Source: Leclercia adecarboxylata
GTDB lineage: Bacteria; Pseudomonadota; Gammaproteobacteria; Enterobacterales; Enterobacteriaceae
Assembly: GCF_006874705.1 (NCBI RefSeq)
Contig: NZ_CP035382.1
Location: 868,001-932,000, forward strand
Direction of reading: 5' to 3'
Length of the DNA: 64,000 nt
Below, piece after piece: positions 32,295-42,929 of the stretch (positions within the stretch are counted from its first letter, which is position 1; the number at the start of each line of letters is the position of its first letter). The translations under genes and the position numbers were made by a program. The notes below the pieces were generated by a model that had not been told where the DNA came from, made no database searches, and worked only from the letters and a program-made list of their open reading frames with translations.

Positions 32295-33203
32295 TTAGAA
32301 ATAACCCTGACGTTTCTTCAGCTCCATCGAGCCTGCCTGGTCGCGGTCAATCACGCGCCCTTGTCGCTCGCTGGTGGTCGACACCAGCATCTCTTCAATG
32401 ATCTCCGGCAACGTCTGCGCGTTGGATTCCACCGCGCCGGTCAGCGGCCAGCAGCCGAGGGTACGGAAGCGCACCATCTGCTTTTTGATCACTTCGCCAG
32501 GCTGGAGATCGATACGATCGTCATCCACCATCATCAGCATGCCGTCGCGCTCCAGCACCGGACGTTCAGCCGCCAGATACAGAGGAACGATCTCAATATT
32601 TTCCAGATAGATGTACTGCCAGATATCCAGCTCGGTCCAGTTGGAGAGCGGGAAGACGCGAATACTTTCGCCTTTATTGATCTGGCCGTTGTAGTTGTGC
32701 CACAGCTCCGGGCGCTGGTTCTTCGGATCCCAGCGATGGAAGCGATCGCGGAAGGAGTAGATACGCTCCTTGGCGCGGGATTTCTCTTCATCGCGACGGG
32801 CGCCACCAAAGGCCGCATCAAAGCCGTATTTGTTCAGCGCCTGCTTCAGCCCTTCAGTCTTCATGATGTCGGTGTGTTTGCCGCTACCGTGCACGAACGG
32901 GTTGATACCCATCGCCACCCCTTCCGGGTTTTTATGCACCAGCAGTTCGCAGCCATACGCTTTGGCGGTACGGTCACGGAACTCATACATCTCGCGGAAT
33001 TTCCAGCCGGTATCCACGTGCAGCAGCGGGAACGGCAGCGTGCCCGGATAAAACGCTTTACGCGCCAGGTGCAGCATCACGCTGGAGTCTTTCCCGATGG
33101 AGTACATCATTACCGGGTTAGCGAACTCGGCGGCCACTTCGCGGATGATATGAATACTCTCCGCTTCAAGCTGCCGCAGGTGAGTCAGTCGTTTTTGATC
33201 CAT
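32295..33203 (-). CDS. cysD: Sulfate adenylyltransferase subunit 2 CysD
   Basis: CysD transfers the AMP of ATP onto sulfate. The 302-residue protein has the PP-loop [18 protein letters not shown] of the ATP-pyrophosphatase superfamily and the [16 protein letters not shown] block. It is the first of cysDNC. Its usual CysB-dependent promoter region is here a 155-base gap to cysG almost filled by a palindromic element. Confidence 0.97.
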   Translation of the reverse strand: MDQKRLTHLRQLEAESIHIIREVAAEFANPVMMYSIGKDSSVMLHLARKAFYPGTLPFPLLHVDTGWKFREMYEFRDRTAKAYGCELLVHKNPEGVAMGINPFVHGSGKHTDIMKTEGLKQALNKYGFDAAFGGARRDEEKSRAKERIYSFRDRFHRWDPKNQRPELWHNYNGQINKGESIRVFPLSNWTELDIWQYIYLENIEIVPLYLAAERPVLERDGMLMMVDDDRIDLQPGEVIKKQMVRFRTLGCWPLTGAVESNAQTLPEIIEEMLVSTTSERQGRVIDRDQAGSMELKKRQGYF

Positions 33204-33220
33204 AACCGTTCCTTATAAGG

Positions 33221-33357
33221 CCTGGTGCAACAGGCATTATTGTTGCAGCCAGTTTTGTCACGGCCTGCGCACAGCAACCGGAGCGTACTCAAGTACGTGA
33301 GGATTGCGAGCACAGCCCGGGGCAAAAATGGCAAATAAAATAGCCTGTTGCTCCAGG
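33221..33357. repeat. 137-bp imperfect palindromic element
   Basis: The outer arms CCTGGTGCAACAGGC (33221-33235) and GCCTGTTGCTCCAGG (33343-33357) pair at 14 of 15 positions. The inside also pairs loosely along its length, ending in a central hairpin GTACT-CA-AGTAC. Size and shape recall the ERIC/IRU class, although the core is not the ERIC core I know. It fills nearly all the space between cysG and cysD and would form a long hairpin in a cysG-cysDNC transcript. Confidence 0.7.
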
Positions 33358-33358
33358 G

Positions 33359-34717
33359 CTAAGCCAAATTTACGACAGAAGAGCCAAACCCTTCTGTGTC
33401 GGTAGTGTGTTGAAACCAGGCGAGCGTGCTGTGCAGCTGCACCACTTCACCCACCACAATCAGGGCGGGCATTGGGGCGTCTTTCGCCAGGCTTGCAAGG
33501 TGTTGTAGTGTGCCGGTCACCACGCGCTGATCGACGCGCGTGCCGCGGGATATCACCGCCACGGGCGTGTTTGCATCACGCCCGTGGTGAATAAGTTGTT
33601 CACTGATTTCCGCCGCCTTCATGGTGCCCATATAGATCGCCAGCGTCTGACGACTCTGGGCCAGATGGGTCCAGTCGAACGGGGTGCTGTCGGCCTTGTA
33701 GTGACCGGTGACAAAGGTGACGCTCTGGGCGTAATCCCGGTGCGTCAGCGGAATACCGGCATAGGCCGTTACCGCGGAGGCCGCGGTGATCCCCGGCACC
33801 ACCTGGAAGGGTACGCCCGCTTCGGCGGCTGCCTGTAGCTCTTCGCCGCCGCGGCCAAAGATAAAGGGATCGCCGCCTTTGAGACGCACCACGGTCTTGC
33901 CCGCTTTCGCTGCGGCAATCAGCATCTGATTAGTGTCGTGCTGCGGTACGGCGTGTCCGCCCGCGCGTTTGCCGACGCAGATCTGCTCGGCGTCGCGACG
34001 AATAAGCTCGCGTATACCCTCGGTCACCAGATGGTCGTAGAACACCACGTCCGCATCCTGGAGTACCTGCAGGCCACGAAGCGTCAGTAGCCCGGCATCG
34101 CCCGGCCCCGCTCCGACGAGGATGATCTCCCCGCTGGTGCTGCCCGGGTTATCCAGTTCGTCCTCAAGAAGCTGCTGCGCCGCTGTCTCATTACCGGCCT
34201 GCATCAGGCTGGCAAAGCGGCCGCGGAACACCCGCTCCCAGAAGCGACGGCGTTCCGCCACGCTGGTCAGGCGGGTTTTCAGGTGGTTGCGCCAGAAGCT
34301 GGCTTTCTCTGCCATCCGGCCAAGGCTGGTTGGCAGCAACGCTTCAATTTTTTCCCGCAGGACGCGCGCCAGCACCGGTGCGGTGCCGCCGGAGGAGATC
34401 GCCACCAACAGCGGCGAGCGGTCGACAATCGACGGGAAGATAAACGAGCACAGCGGCTGATCGTCCACCACGTTCACCAGACGGTGACGGGCGTGGGCGG
34501 CATCAGAGATGCGCTGGTTGAGCGCACGGTTTTCGGTTGCGGCAATGACCAATACCACATTGTCGATTTGCGCTTCATCAAAGTCCGCTTCGGCAATCAC
34601 CTGCACGCGCGCGCCTGCCCGGTGTAAAAAGGCAATTTTGCGCTCGGCAATTTCACCGCTGCCGATCACCAGTACCGGACGGTCTTTTATGTCAGCAAAT
34701 AAAGGAAGGTAATCCAC
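33359..34717 (-). CDS. cysG: Sirohaem synthase CysG, internally shortened
   Basis: CysG makes sirohaem for sulfite reductase: an N-terminal precorrin-2 dehydrogenase/ferrochelatase and a C-terminal uroporphyrinogen-III methyltransferase ([17 protein letters not shown], then [16 protein letters not shown]). The 452-residue protein starts at a GTG ([12 protein letters not shown]); a TTG seven codons upstream is an alternative. Compared with E. coli CysG from memory, about 19 residues are missing after GARVQVIA (junction near 34590), within the NAD-binding half, while the GSGEIAERK loop and catalytic aspartate (D85, NVVDDQ) remain. Its place before cysDNC, not next to nirBD, marks it as the second cysG type known in Klebsiella and relatives. 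Confidence 0.9.
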   Translation of the reverse strand: MDYLPLFADIKDRPVLVIGSGEIAERKIAFLHRAGARVQVIAEADFDEAQIDNVVLVIAATENRALNQRISDAAHARHRLVNVVDDQPLCSFIFPSIVDRSPLLVAISSGGTAPVLARVLREKIEALLPTSLGRMAEKASFWRNHLKTRLTSVAERRRFWERVFRGRFASLMQAGNETAAQQLLEDELDNPGSTSGEIILVGAGPGDAGLLTLRGLQVLQDADVVFYDHLVTEGIRELIRRDAEQICVGKRAGGHAVPQHDTNQMLIAAAKAGKTVVRLKGGDPFIFGRGGEELQAAAEAGVPFQVVPGITAASAVTAYAGIPLTHRDYAQSVTFVTGHYKADSTPFDWTHLAQSRQTLAIYMGTMKAAEISEQLIHHGRDANTPVAVISRGTRVDQRVVTGTLQHLASLAKDAPMPALIVVGEVVQLHSTLAWFQHTTDTEGFGSSVVNLA

Positions 34718-34956
34718 AATGCTACAACTCGCTAACAACCAGGAATAGTGGGACTATAGGGGGCTGCTCATAGCGAATGAAATTACGAATTGGAATGAGT
34801 AGTTACTCAATGGAATAACGCTCTGGAAAAGCAAATATCAAAAAGTGCTTAACATGCGTAATTACGGGCATTTAAGAGCAATTCAAATTGTGTAAGCGCG
34901 GTCACAGTTTCATACTAAGCGCGGTAAAATTTTGCTCTATTTTTTAAGGACTCACT

Positions 34957-36000
34957 ATGTTTTCCGCAATGCGCCACCGTATCGCTGCCCTGGCGATCGG
35001 CGTTTGCTTGATCGGAACGGTTCAGGCTAAAACCCCTCTTCCGGGTGAGATCGCCGCGACGCAGGCGCGTCATATAGCGACCTTTTTCCCGGGCCGTATG
35101 ACCGGCACCCCCGCCGAGATGCTCTCCGCTGACTATGTGCGCCAGCAGTTCGCCGAAATGGGTTACCAGAGCGATATCCGCACCTTCCAGAGCCGCTATA
35201 TCTACACTTCGCGTAACCAGAGCAAAAACTGGCACAACGTGACCGGCAGCACCGTAATTGCTGCCCATGAAGGTAAAGCCGCGCAGCAAATTATTATCCT
35301 GGCGCATCTGGATACCTACGCTCCGATGAGCGACAGCGATGCCGATAACAACCTCGGCGGCCTCACGTTACAGGGCATCGATGATAATGCCGCTGGCGTC
35401 GGGGTGATGCTGGAGCTGGCGGAGCGGCTGAAAAATATCCCAACGCAGTACAGCATCCGATTTATCGCCACCAGCGGTGAAGAAGAGGGACGCCTGGGCG
35501 CCGAGAACGTGCTTAACCGCATGAGCGCGGCCGAGAAGAAAAACACGCTGCTGGTGATCAACCTCGATAACCTTATCGTGGGCGATAAGCTCTATTTTAA
35601 CAGCGGCAAAACCACCCCTGCCCCGGTGCGCAAATTAACCCGCGACCGCGCGCTGGCGATTGCCCGCACCCAGGGTATCTTCGCCGCCACCAATCCGGGC
35701 GGCAACGCCAACTACCCGAAAGGGACCGGCTGCTGCAATGACGGTGAGGTTTTCGACAAAGCCGGGATCCCGGTGCTGTATGTCGAGGCGACCAACTGGT
35801 CATTAGGTAAGAAAGACGGTTATCAGCAGCGGGCGAAATCGAAAGCCTTCCCGCAGGGAACCAGCTGGCATAACGTCAGGCTGGATAATCTGCAGTACAT
35901 TGACGAGGCGCTGCCAAAACGGATCGAGCACCGCAGCCGGGACGTGGTGCGCGTAATGCTGCCGCTGGTGAAAGAGCTGGCGAAGGCAGGAAAGGCATAA
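34957..36000 (+). CDS. iap: Iap, alkaline phosphatase isozyme conversion aminopeptidase
   Basis: Iap is a periplasmic M28 zinc aminopeptidase that trims N-terminal arginines of alkaline phosphatase. The 347 residues begin with a signal peptide (cleavage near VQA-K, residue 24). Zinc-ligand blocks are visible: ILAHLDTY, GIDDNAAGVGVMLELAE, TSGEEEGRLG, NLDNLIVG. In E. coli a CRISPR-Cas locus lies beside iap; here REP elements and cysH follow directly. Confidence 0.94.
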   Translation: MFSAMRHRIAALAIGVCLIGTVQAKTPLPGEIAATQARHIATFFPGRMTGTPAEMLSADYVRQQFAEMGYQSDIRTFQSRYIYTSRNQSKNWHNVTGSTVIAAHEGKAAQQIIILAHLDTYAPMSDSDADNNLGGLTLQGIDDNAAGVGVMLELAERLKNIPTQYSIRFIATSGEEEGRLGAENVLNRMSAAEKKNTLLVINLDNLIVGDKLYFNSGKTTPAPVRKLTRDRALAIARTQGIFAATNPGGNANYPKGTGCCNDGEVFDKAGIPVLYVEATNWSLGKKDGYQQRAKSKAFPQGTSWHNVRLDNLQYIDEALPKRIEHRSRDVVRVMLPLVKELAKAGKA

Positions 36001-36007
36001 GGTCATT

Positions 36008-36083
36008 CCCGGTGGCGGCTACGCCTTACCGGGCCTACAAAACGGCACGAACCGTAGGCCCGGTAAGCACAGCGCCCCCGGGC
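36008..36083. repeat. REP pair between iap and cysH
   Basis: Opposite REP elements at 36008-36038 and 36055-36083 fill the 90-base gap between the convergent iap and cysH. No CRISPR repeat or leader is visible. Confidence 0.85.
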
Positions 36084-36090
36084 ACAAAAC

Positions 36091-36825
36091 TTACCCTTCG
36101 TGCAATCCGCACTCGCGCTTAAGGCCAAAGAAACGGGTCTCTTCTTCTGCCATACCCGGCTCCCATTTGCGGGTGGTGTGGGTATCCCCCACCGACAGAT
36201 AGCCCTGATCCCACAGCGGGTGGTATTTCAGGCCATGCTGTTGCAGGTACTGGTAAACGGTCCGGTTATCCCAGTCGATGATCGGCAGCACCTTGAACAC
36301 CCCGCGCTGGATCGCCAGCACCGGTAGTGATGCCCGGCTACCGGACTGATCCCGGCGCAGACCGGCAAACCAGGTTTTAGCGTTGAGGTCGGACAACGCC
36401 CGGTTCATCGGCTCGACTTTGTTGATGGCATTGTATTTCTCAATGCCCTCCACGCCCTGCTCCCACAGCTTGCCGTAACGCGCCTCCTGCCAAGCCGCGC
36501 TCTGCTCCGCGCGGTAGACCTTCAGATTCAGCTTGAGCTTGTCCGTCAGCTCGTCAATAAACTGGTAGGTTTCCGGGAACAGGTATCCGGTATCGGTGAG
36601 GATCACCGGGATGTCCGGGCGGATCTTATTCACCAGATGCAGGCTGACCGCCGCCTGGATACCAAAGCTCGACGAGAGCACGTATTCACCCGGCAGATTT
36701 TCCAGCGCCCAGGCGATGCGGCCTTCGGCGTCCAGCTTTTCCAGCTGGGCGTTGGTTTCCGCCAGGGCCAGAATACGTTCGACTTTCGGCAGTTCGTTAA
36801 GGGCGTTTAGATCGAGTACGGACAT
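36091..36825 (-). CDS. cysH: PAPS reductase CysH
   Basis: CysH reduces PAPS to sulfite with thioredoxin. The 244-residue protein has the PP-loop-like [15 protein letters not shown] and the C-terminal catalytic cysteine in KRECGLHEG. The lack of the extra Cys pairs marks it as PAPS-type rather than APS-type. It is last of cysJIH; a REP separates it from cysI. Confidence 0.96.
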   Translation of the reverse strand: MSVLDLNALNELPKVERILALAETNAQLEKLDAEGRIAWALENLPGEYVLSSSFGIQAAVSLHLVNKIRPDIPVILTDTGYLFPETYQFIDELTDKLKLNLKVYRAEQSAAWQEARYGKLWEQGVEGIEKYNAINKVEPMNRALSDLNAKTWFAGLRRDQSGSRASLPVLAIQRGVFKVLPIIDWDNRTVYQYLQQHGLKYHPLWDQGYLSVGDTHTTRKWEPGMAEEETRFFGLKRECGLHEG

Positions 36826-36847
36826 AAGAACCTCGTTTGCCTGTTTT

Positions 36848-36877
36848 GCCGGGCGGCACTGCGTTTGCCCGGCCTAC
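36848..36877. repeat. REP element between cysI and cysH
   Basis: A single REP (GCCGGGCGGCACTGCGTTTG then CCCGGCCTAC) lies between the cysI stop and the cysH start, and may tune the cysH level within the cysJIH transcript. Confidence 0.85.
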
Positions 36878-36898
36878 AACTGATAAACCCGTGGGATG

Positions 36899-38611
36899 TT
36901 ACTCCCAGAAATCCCTTGCGGGATCGAGCACCGGGCGAATGATGCCCGCACGCACCGTAAAGTCGCCGAAGCCTTCACCCGCTTCGCGCTCTTTCGCCCA
37001 GCGCCCGACAAGCAGGTCTATGGAGTCTAGAATTTCTGGTTCCGTAATGTTCTCGCGATACATACGCGGAATGCGCGTCCCGCTGCGATTCCCGCCCAGG
37101 TGCAGGTTGTAACGCCCGGGAGCTTTGCCCACCAGACCCAGCTCTGCCAGCATCGCACGGCCACAGCCGTTCGGGCAGCCGGTTACGCGCATCACGATAT
37201 GCTCATCAGGAATGCCGTGTTTTTCCAGCACCGCTTCCACTTTATCGGTGAACGACGGCAGGAAGCGCTCGGCTTCGGCCATCGCCAGCGGACAGGTCGG
37301 GAAGGAGACGCAGGCCATCGAGTTTTCACGCTGCGGTTTCACCGCGTCCATCAGAGCGTGATCCCGCGCCAGCTTCTCGATCTTCGCTTTCTCGCTTTCC
37401 GGCACGCCGGCAATGATCAGGTTCTGGTTGGCGGTAATACGGAACTCGCCCTTGTGGATCTTCGCGATCTCCAGCAGGCCGGTTTTCAGCGGACGTCCCG
37501 GATAATCCAGGATTCGGCCGTTTTCAATAAACAGCGTCAGGTGCCATTTATTGTCGATACCTTTCACCCAGCCAATGCGATCGCCGCGACCGGTGAATTC
37601 GTAAGGGCGGATCGGCTCAAACTTGATGCCGGCGCGACGCTCCACTTCCTCTTTGAACGTCTCTACGCCCACGCGCTCCAGGGTGTATTTGGTTTTCGCG
37701 TTTTTACGATCGGTACGGTTGCCCCAGTCGCGCTGCGTAGTCACTACCGCTTCCGCCACAGCCAGGGTGTGCTCCAGCGGCAGGAAGCCGAACTCGCTCG
37801 CGGTACGGGCGTAGGTTTTCTTGTTACCGTGCTCAATGGACAGGCCGCCGCCCACCAGCAGGTTAAAGCCCACCAGCTTGCCGTTCTCGGCAATCGCCAC
37901 GAAGTTCATGTCGTTGGCGTGCAGATCGATATCGTTCTGCGGTGGGATCACCACCGTAGTTTTAAACTTACGCGGCAGATAGGTCTGACCGAGGATCGGC
38001 TCTTCGTCGGTGGTCGCAACCTTCTCCTGATCCAGCCAAATCTCGGCATAGGCGCGGGTGCGCGGCAGCAGATGTTCGGAGATCTTCTTCGCCCACTCGT
38101 AGGCTTCGGCATGCAGCTCGGACTCGTACGGGTTGGAGGTACACAACACGTTACGGTTCATGTCGTTGGCGGTCGCCAGCGCGTCCAGCCCGACGGAGTG
38201 CAGCATCTGGTGTACCGGCTTCACATTCTTCTTCAGAATACCGTGGAACTGGAAGGTCTGACGGTTGGTCAGACGGATGCTGCCGTAAATGGTGTTGTCA
38301 TGGGCGAACTTGTCGATCGCCTGCCACTGTTTGGTGGTGATGATGCCGCCCGGCAGACGGCAGCGCAGCAGCATCGCGTGACGCGGCTCCAGCTTCTGCT
38401 CAGCACGCTCGGCACGGATATCGCGATCGTCCTGCTGGTACATGCCGTGGAAACGGATCAGCAGGAAGTTGTCGCCTTTGAAACCGCCGGTCAGACCGTC
38501 GTTTAAATCTTCAGCAATGGTGCCGCGCAGGTAGTTGCTCTCAACCTTCATGCGCTCGGCATCAGACAGTTTGCCTTCGACCACCAGAGGGCCAGGATGT
38601 TTTTCGCTCAT
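36899..38611 (-). CDS. cysI: Sulfite reductase haemoprotein subunit CysI
   Basis: CysI carries sirohaem and a 4Fe-4S cluster and reduces sulfite to sulfide by six electrons. The 570-residue protein has the four cluster cysteines in [16 protein letters not shown] and [12 protein letters not shown], the last bridging to sirohaem, and the anion-binding arginines of the LRCRLPGG and [12 protein letters not shown] blocks. Its start shares one base with the cysJ stop. Confidence 0.97.
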   Translation of the reverse strand: MSEKHPGPLVVEGKLSDAERMKVESNYLRGTIAEDLNDGLTGGFKGDNFLLIRFHGMYQQDDRDIRAERAEQKLEPRHAMLLRCRLPGGIITTKQWQAIDKFAHDNTIYGSIRLTNRQTFQFHGILKKNVKPVHQMLHSVGLDALATANDMNRNVLCTSNPYESELHAEAYEWAKKISEHLLPRTRAYAEIWLDQEKVATTDEEPILGQTYLPRKFKTTVVIPPQNDIDLHANDMNFVAIAENGKLVGFNLLVGGGLSIEHGNKKTYARTASEFGFLPLEHTLAVAEAVVTTQRDWGNRTDRKNAKTKYTLERVGVETFKEEVERRAGIKFEPIRPYEFTGRGDRIGWVKGIDNKWHLTLFIENGRILDYPGRPLKTGLLEIAKIHKGEFRITANQNLIIAGVPESEKAKIEKLARDHALMDAVKPQRENSMACVSFPTCPLAMAEAERFLPSFTDKVEAVLEKHGIPDEHIVMRVTGCPNGCGRAMLAELGLVGKAPGRYNLHLGGNRSGTRIPRMYRENITEPEILDSIDLLVGRWAKEREAGEGFGDFTVRAGIIRPVLDPARDFWE

Positions 38612-40416
38612 TAGTAGACATCTCGCTGATAACGGCGCTCGACGCGCAGCTCACTTAAAAATTCATCCGCCGATTCAGTATCCATGCCACCGAATTCAGC
38701 AATCACTTCCAGCAACGCCTGCTCAACGTCTTTCGCCATGCGATTGGCGTCGCCGCAGACATAAATGTGGGCACCGTCATTGATCCAGCGCCACAGCTCT
38801 GCGCCCTGTTCGCGCAGTTTGTCTTGTACGTATATTTTTTGTTTTTGATCCCGGGACCAGGCCAGATCGATGCGGCTCAGAACCCCTTCTTTCACGTAGC
38901 GCTGCCACTCCACCTGGTAGAGGAAATCCTCGGTGAAGTGTGGGTTGCCGAAGAACAGCCAGTTTTTGCCCGGCGCTTCGTCGGCGGCACGCTGCTGCAT
39001 AAAGGCGCGGAACGGCGCAATGCCGGTGCCCGGGCCAATCATAATTACCGGAGTTTCCGGGTTGGCTGGCAAACGGAAGTTGTCGTTGTGCTCGATAAAG
39101 ACCCGCACCTCGCCCTCTTCTTCCACGCGATCCGCCAGGAAACTGGAGGCACCACCGGCACGGGCACGGCCTTCGATGTCATAACGCACCACGCCCACGG
39201 TGACGTGGACTTCGCTCTCCACCTCGGCTTGCGCAGAGGCAATAGAATACAGACGCGGCGTCAGCGGGCGCAGCAGGCCAATCAGCGCGTCGGCGTCCAG
39301 CTGTGCCGGGGCAAAACGCACCATATCGACGATTGGGGTGGTAGCGGCATACTGTTGCAGTTTGGCTTTGTCACCCACCAGCGGCAGCAGGGATTCACTG
39401 CGGGTCAGGGTGGCGTAGTTTTCCACAATGTTGGCGGTGTTGACGGTCAACTCGAAATGCCACTGCAGCGCTTCAGAGAGCGGCAGGGTTTTGCCGTCTA
39501 CGCTGACCGGCTCATCGCCCTTCAGCCACAGCAGCTCAACCAGCTCTTTGACCAGCGCCGGATCGTTCTGATACCAGACGCCAAGGGCATCGCCCGGCTG
39601 GTAACGCAGGCCGGAGTCGCCCAAATCGATTTCGATATGGCGCACGTCTTTTTCAGAGTCGCGACCGGTGATTTTCTGGTTAACCGAGAGGCTCGCCGTC
39701 AGCGGGGCTTCTTTGGTGTACGGGCTGGTGTGAATATCGTTGACTACGCCCGTCGCGGTGAGGGTTGCCTGCGCAGGCGTCTCTTTCGGCACGCGGGCTT
39801 TCAGCACATCGACAATGCGCGCGCGCCATTCGGCAGCCGCGGCCTGGTATTCGACATCAGTATCTACGCGGTCCAGCAGGCGCTCACCGCCCAGCTCGGC
39901 CAGCTTGCTGTCAAAATCTTTGCCCGACTGGCAGAAGAATTCGTAGGAGGAGTCGCCAAGGCCGAAGACCGCAAAGGCGGTGCCCGCCAGTTTTGGCGCT
40001 TTTTTCGAGAACAGAAACTTATACAGCGCAACCGCTTCTTCAGGCGGCTCACCTTCACCCTGGGTAGAGGTCACGACAACGACCAGCTTCTCTGACGCGA
40101 TTTGCTTAAATTTATAATCCCCGGCGTTCACCAGGTTCACGTTCAGTTTGGCCGCGAGCAGATCGTCCCGCAGGGCTTCCGCCACGCGACGGGCATTGCC
40201 GGTTTGCGAAGCGGAGATAAGCGTAATTGCCGGGATCTCAACGGCCGCAGCCGGTGCACTCACCACAGCACCCGGCTGTTGATTGAGCATTCCCCAGAAA
40301 TAACCGGAGACCCAGGCAAGCTGGGTAGGCGAAAAATCAGTGGTGGCCGCCTGCAGGCGTGCCAGTTGCTCCGGGTTCAGGGGAAGCAAATTTGAAGGTG
40401 GGGCCTGTGTTGTCAT
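38611..40416 (-). CDS. cysJ: Sulfite reductase flavoprotein subunit CysJ
   Basis: CysJ moves electrons from NADPH via FAD and FMN to CysI. The 601 residues comprise an FMN flavodoxin domain ([14 protein letters not shown], then [10 protein letters not shown]), a connecting domain, FAD binding at RLYSIAS and NADPH binding at [13 protein letters not shown]. It is first gene of cysJIH. Confidence 0.97.
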   Translation of the reverse strand: MTTQAPPSNLLPLNPEQLARLQAATTDFSPTQLAWVSGYFWGMLNQQPGAVVSAPAAAVEIPAITLISASQTGNARRVAEALRDDLLAAKLNVNLVNAGDYKFKQIASEKLVVVVTSTQGEGEPPEEAVALYKFLFSKKAPKLAGTAFAVFGLGDSSYEFFCQSGKDFDSKLAELGGERLLDRVDTDVEYQAAAAEWRARIVDVLKARVPKETPAQATLTATGVVNDIHTSPYTKEAPLTASLSVNQKITGRDSEKDVRHIEIDLGDSGLRYQPGDALGVWYQNDPALVKELVELLWLKGDEPVSVDGKTLPLSEALQWHFELTVNTANIVENYATLTRSESLLPLVGDKAKLQQYAATTPIVDMVRFAPAQLDADALIGLLRPLTPRLYSIASAQAEVESEVHVTVGVVRYDIEGRARAGGASSFLADRVEEEGEVRVFIEHNDNFRLPANPETPVIMIGPGTGIAPFRAFMQQRAADEAPGKNWLFFGNPHFTEDFLYQVEWQRYVKEGVLSRIDLAWSRDQKQKIYVQDKLREQGAELWRWINDGAHIYVCGDANRMAKDVEQALLEVIAEFGGMDTESADEFLSELRVERRYQRDVY

Positions 40417-40720
40417 GCGTCGTTATGTTCCAGTAGCAAAGCTGAATTTTTATCTGAAAGACAGAACAGAGTGTAAGGTTAACGGCGCGGATCATAACAA
40501 TTAAAGACGGGATGGAAATAATAAATAACCAAATGGACTAACCTGTTTTTGCTATCGTTCTTAACGATAAAAACGATTAATTAACAAATTGAAAATTATA
40601 GGAAAAAACCGAGTTAGTGGTCTCGAAAAACCAGCCGGGTATGAATGGCCGTTTTAGGTAATGATAAAAAATGTCCTTTCCGGTATTATGCGGCGGTTTT
40701 TTCCGCATTTTTGAGAGTTC
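40417..40720. promoter_or_regulatory. Divergent cysJ-queD control region
   Basis: This gene-free stretch of 304 bases holds the divergent promoters. For cysJ (minus strand) a TATGAT -10 is visible at 40491-40496 with a poor -35 17 bases away, which suits dependence on the activator CysB known in E. coli. For queD a TATTAT lies at 40684-40689. The middle is A/T-rich. I see no small ORF or RNA gene in it. Confidence 0.55.
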
Positions 40721-41086
40721 ATGATGTCCACCACACTGTTTAAAGATTTCATCTTCGAAGCCGCCCACCATCTCCCTCACGTCCCGGAAGGGCATAAATG
40801 TGGTCGCCTCCACGGGCACTCTTTTATGGTGCGCCTGGAGATCACGGGTGAAGTCGATCCGCATACCGGTTGGATCATGGATTTTGCCGAGCTGAAGGCC
40901 GCGTTTAAGCCAACCTATAACCGTCTCGATCACTACTATCTGAATGATATTCCAGGACTGGAGAATCCGACCAGCGAAGTGCTGGCGAAATGGATCTGGG
41001 ATGAGATTAAGCCGCTGGTGCCCCTGCTGAGCGCAGTGATGATCAAAGAGACCTGCACGGCAGGCTGTGTGTATCGCGGAGAGTAA
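40721..41086 (+). CDS. queD: 6-carboxytetrahydropterin synthase QueD
   Basis: QueD converts 7,8-dihydroneopterin triphosphate to 6-carboxytetrahydropterin, the second step to preQ0 and queuosine. The 121-residue protein has zinc-ligand histidines in EAAHHLPHV and RLHGHSF, the catalytic cysteine in GHKCGRL and the C-terminal [12 protein letters not shown]. Length and start equal E. coli. Confidence 0.96.
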   Translation: MMSTTLFKDFIFEAAHHLPHVPEGHKCGRLHGHSFMVRLEITGEVDPHTGWIMDFAELKAAFKPTYNRLDHYYLNDIPGLENPTSEVLAKWIWDEIKPLVPLLSAVMIKETCTAGCVYRGE

Positions 41087-41143
41087 TCTCCCCTTTCCCG
41101 CATCAGATCCGCCGTCTGGCGGGTCTTTACCGTTTTCAACGCG

Positions 41144-41932
41144 CTAACGCACCAGATAGCCGCCATCTACGGCCAGGATATGGCCATTGACATAATCTGA
41201 GGCCCGGCTGGCAAGAAATACTACCGCCCCCATTAAATCCTGCGGCTCCCCCCATCGGTTGGCAGGAATATGCTCAAGTACCCGCTTATATTCCTTTGGG
41301 GTGCTGTGCGTTATTGCCGTGATATCGGTGTGATAGTAGCCAGGGGCAATACCATTCACCTGAATATTATATTCGCCTAACTCATCGCAATAGGATTTGG
41401 TTAATCCAGCCAGCGCATGCTTGGTTGCTGAATAGGCCGGAGACCACCTTCCGCCTAAATATGAAAAAACCGAACAGATATTAATAATCTTACCGCTACG
41501 GCGCGGGATCATTATTTTTGCCGCTTTATGGCTGAGCTCAAATGCTGCCGTGAGATTAACCTCAATCATCGGATCCCAGTCATCTCGCCCAAAACGCAGC
41601 ACCTTGTTTAGCTTACAGATGCCCGCATTGTTGACCAGAATATCCAGGGTACCAAAACGCTGACAGCAGGCATTGATTATCCGTTCGGGCATACCCTCAC
41701 CGGCAATATCCACTGACATGAATTCAACCTCAACGCCTTGCAATTCGATGAGCTCGCGGGTGCTGGCATTCTCATCGCTAATCCCCGCGATAAAAATATT
41801 GGCCCCCGCTTTCGCCAGTGCCACAGCAAAAGCTTGCCCCAGGCCTCGGTTGCCGCCGGTCACCAGGGCGGTCTTTCCCTTCAGCGAGAAAAAATCCATG
41901 GAAAATGCGTTGAGTGGCTCAGTTGACATCAT
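41144..41932 (-). CDS. ygcW: SDR-family oxidoreductase, YgcW-like
   Basis: The 262-residue short-chain dehydrogenase has the NAD(P)-binding TGGNRGLGQAFA, NNAGICKLNK, and the catalytic set with tyrosine-lysine in YSATKHALAG. It closely resembles E. coli YgcW over its whole length (LNAFSMDFFSLKGKTA, IPANRWGEPQDLMGA). I chose 41932, which has GGAGAG eight bases upstream; the longer frame to 41989 lacks support. In E. coli it lies within the ygcN-ygcE block; here it alone stands between queD and queE. The substrate is unknown, probably a sugar acid or polyol. Confidence 0.85.
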   Translation of the reverse strand: MMSTEPLNAFSMDFFSLKGKTALVTGGNRGLGQAFAVALAKAGANIFIAGISDENASTRELIELQGVEVEFMSVDIAGEGMPERIINACCQRFGTLDILVNNAGICKLNKVLRFGRDDWDPMIEVNLTAAFELSHKAAKIMIPRRSGKIINICSVFSYLGGRWSPAYSATKHALAGLTKSYCDELGEYNIQVNGIAPGYYHTDITAITHSTPKEYKRVLEHIPANRWGEPQDLMGAVVFLASRASDYVNGHILAVDGGYLVR

Positions 41933-42003
41933 GTCAATTACTCTCCCTGAAGCGTAATGATTGCCGGACAATATGCCTCCGTCCGACAATATCTACGTCA
42001 TTG

Positions 42004-42675
42004 CTAAGCGATATTGAGGTATTTGTGAGTCTGCATCGACAGTCGCCAGTTACGCGCAATACAGGTCTCAATGCACAGACGCGTGGCGTCCTCTTTCTGA
42101 CTGATCGGCTGTAAAGCAATCACCCGCTGTTTGTCATCGGTCAGCGTCGCCAGCAGTTCATCCAGCGCTTCAATATCACGAACGCGCCCTACCGGGTGCT
42201 TAATCTCGTCGGCACGCTCCAGCGCCTGGGACAACACTTCGTAACCGCCACGCATATTCACTTTTGGCGATACCGTCACCCAGGTGGTGTGGGAGCAGCG
42301 CACTTCGTGCGTTCCGCTGGTCTCAATCTGGCAGCTAAAGCCATTTTTTTCGAGCAGTGTGGTCAGCGGCAAGAGATCGTGAATGCAGGGTTCCCCGCCG
42401 GTGATCACCACATGGCGCGCCGTCCAGCCCTGACGACCAATAATCGCCAGCAGATCTTCCGGGTTCGCCGCGCCCCATTTATCACTCTCTTTGGTTTTGG
42501 CCAGGATGCTGAACAGTGACACTTCCCGATCGCTAAGCGTTTCCCAGGTATGTTTGGTATCACACCAGGCACAGCCAACCGGGCATCCCTGCAAACGAAT
42601 GAAGATAGCGGGAACGCCGGTGAAGTAACCCTCGCCTTGCAGGGTCTGGAACATCTCATTAATCGGGTACTGCAT
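42004..42675 (-). CDS. queE: 7-carboxy-7-deazaguanine synthase QueE
   Basis: QueE is a radical-SAM enzyme making 7-carboxy-7-deazaguanine in queuosine synthesis. The 223-residue protein has the cluster motif CPVGCAWC followed by DTKHTWE, and the SAM-binding ITGGEPCIHD. In E. coli QueE also blocks division under stress. The gene is full length. Confidence 0.95.
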   Translation of the reverse strand: MQYPINEMFQTLQGEGYFTGVPAIFIRLQGCPVGCAWCDTKHTWETLSDREVSLFSILAKTKESDKWGAANPEDLLAIIGRQGWTARHVVITGGEPCIHDLLPLTTLLEKNGFSCQIETSGTHEVRCSHTTWVTVSPKVNMRGGYEVLSQALERADEIKHPVGRVRDIEALDELLATLTDDKQRVIALQPISQKEDATRLCIETCIARNWRLSMQTHKYLNIA

Positions 42676-42929
42676 AGTTATCTCTGGTCAGATTTACAGG
42701 TGGGCATTATTGCAGATCGCACATAATCAGGCAAAACAACCCTGGCCACGATTTTATTCCTGTCAGTTTAAGGATAGCCAGGTTAACAGCCTTAAGGTGG
42801 AAAGCTGTCGTCAGAAGGCAATGTTAAAAACATGAAAACTTACGCTACGCTTTTAAGATATCGCCCACCCGGCTCGCGTCGATGTTAACCCCCTTGACTG
42901 AGTAGCCATCAGAATACTGGACAAGCAGA

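Noticed and set aside
31800..33218. 472-codon plus-strand frame opposite cysN and cysD
   Set aside because: It lies entirely antisense to two highly conserved genes and spans their junction; its composition is that of a shadow frame.
37100..38506. 468-codon plus-strand frame opposite cysI
   Set aside because: It is antisense to CysI, including its Fe-S motifs; no independent evidence.
38767..40095. 442-codon plus-strand frame opposite cysJ
   Set aside because: It is antisense to conserved FMN/FAD domains of CysJ, with no start signal.
42838..42894. 18-codon frame upstream of crtX
   Set aside because: It has no ribosome-binding sequence or similarity; the stretch looks like plain intergenic DNA.
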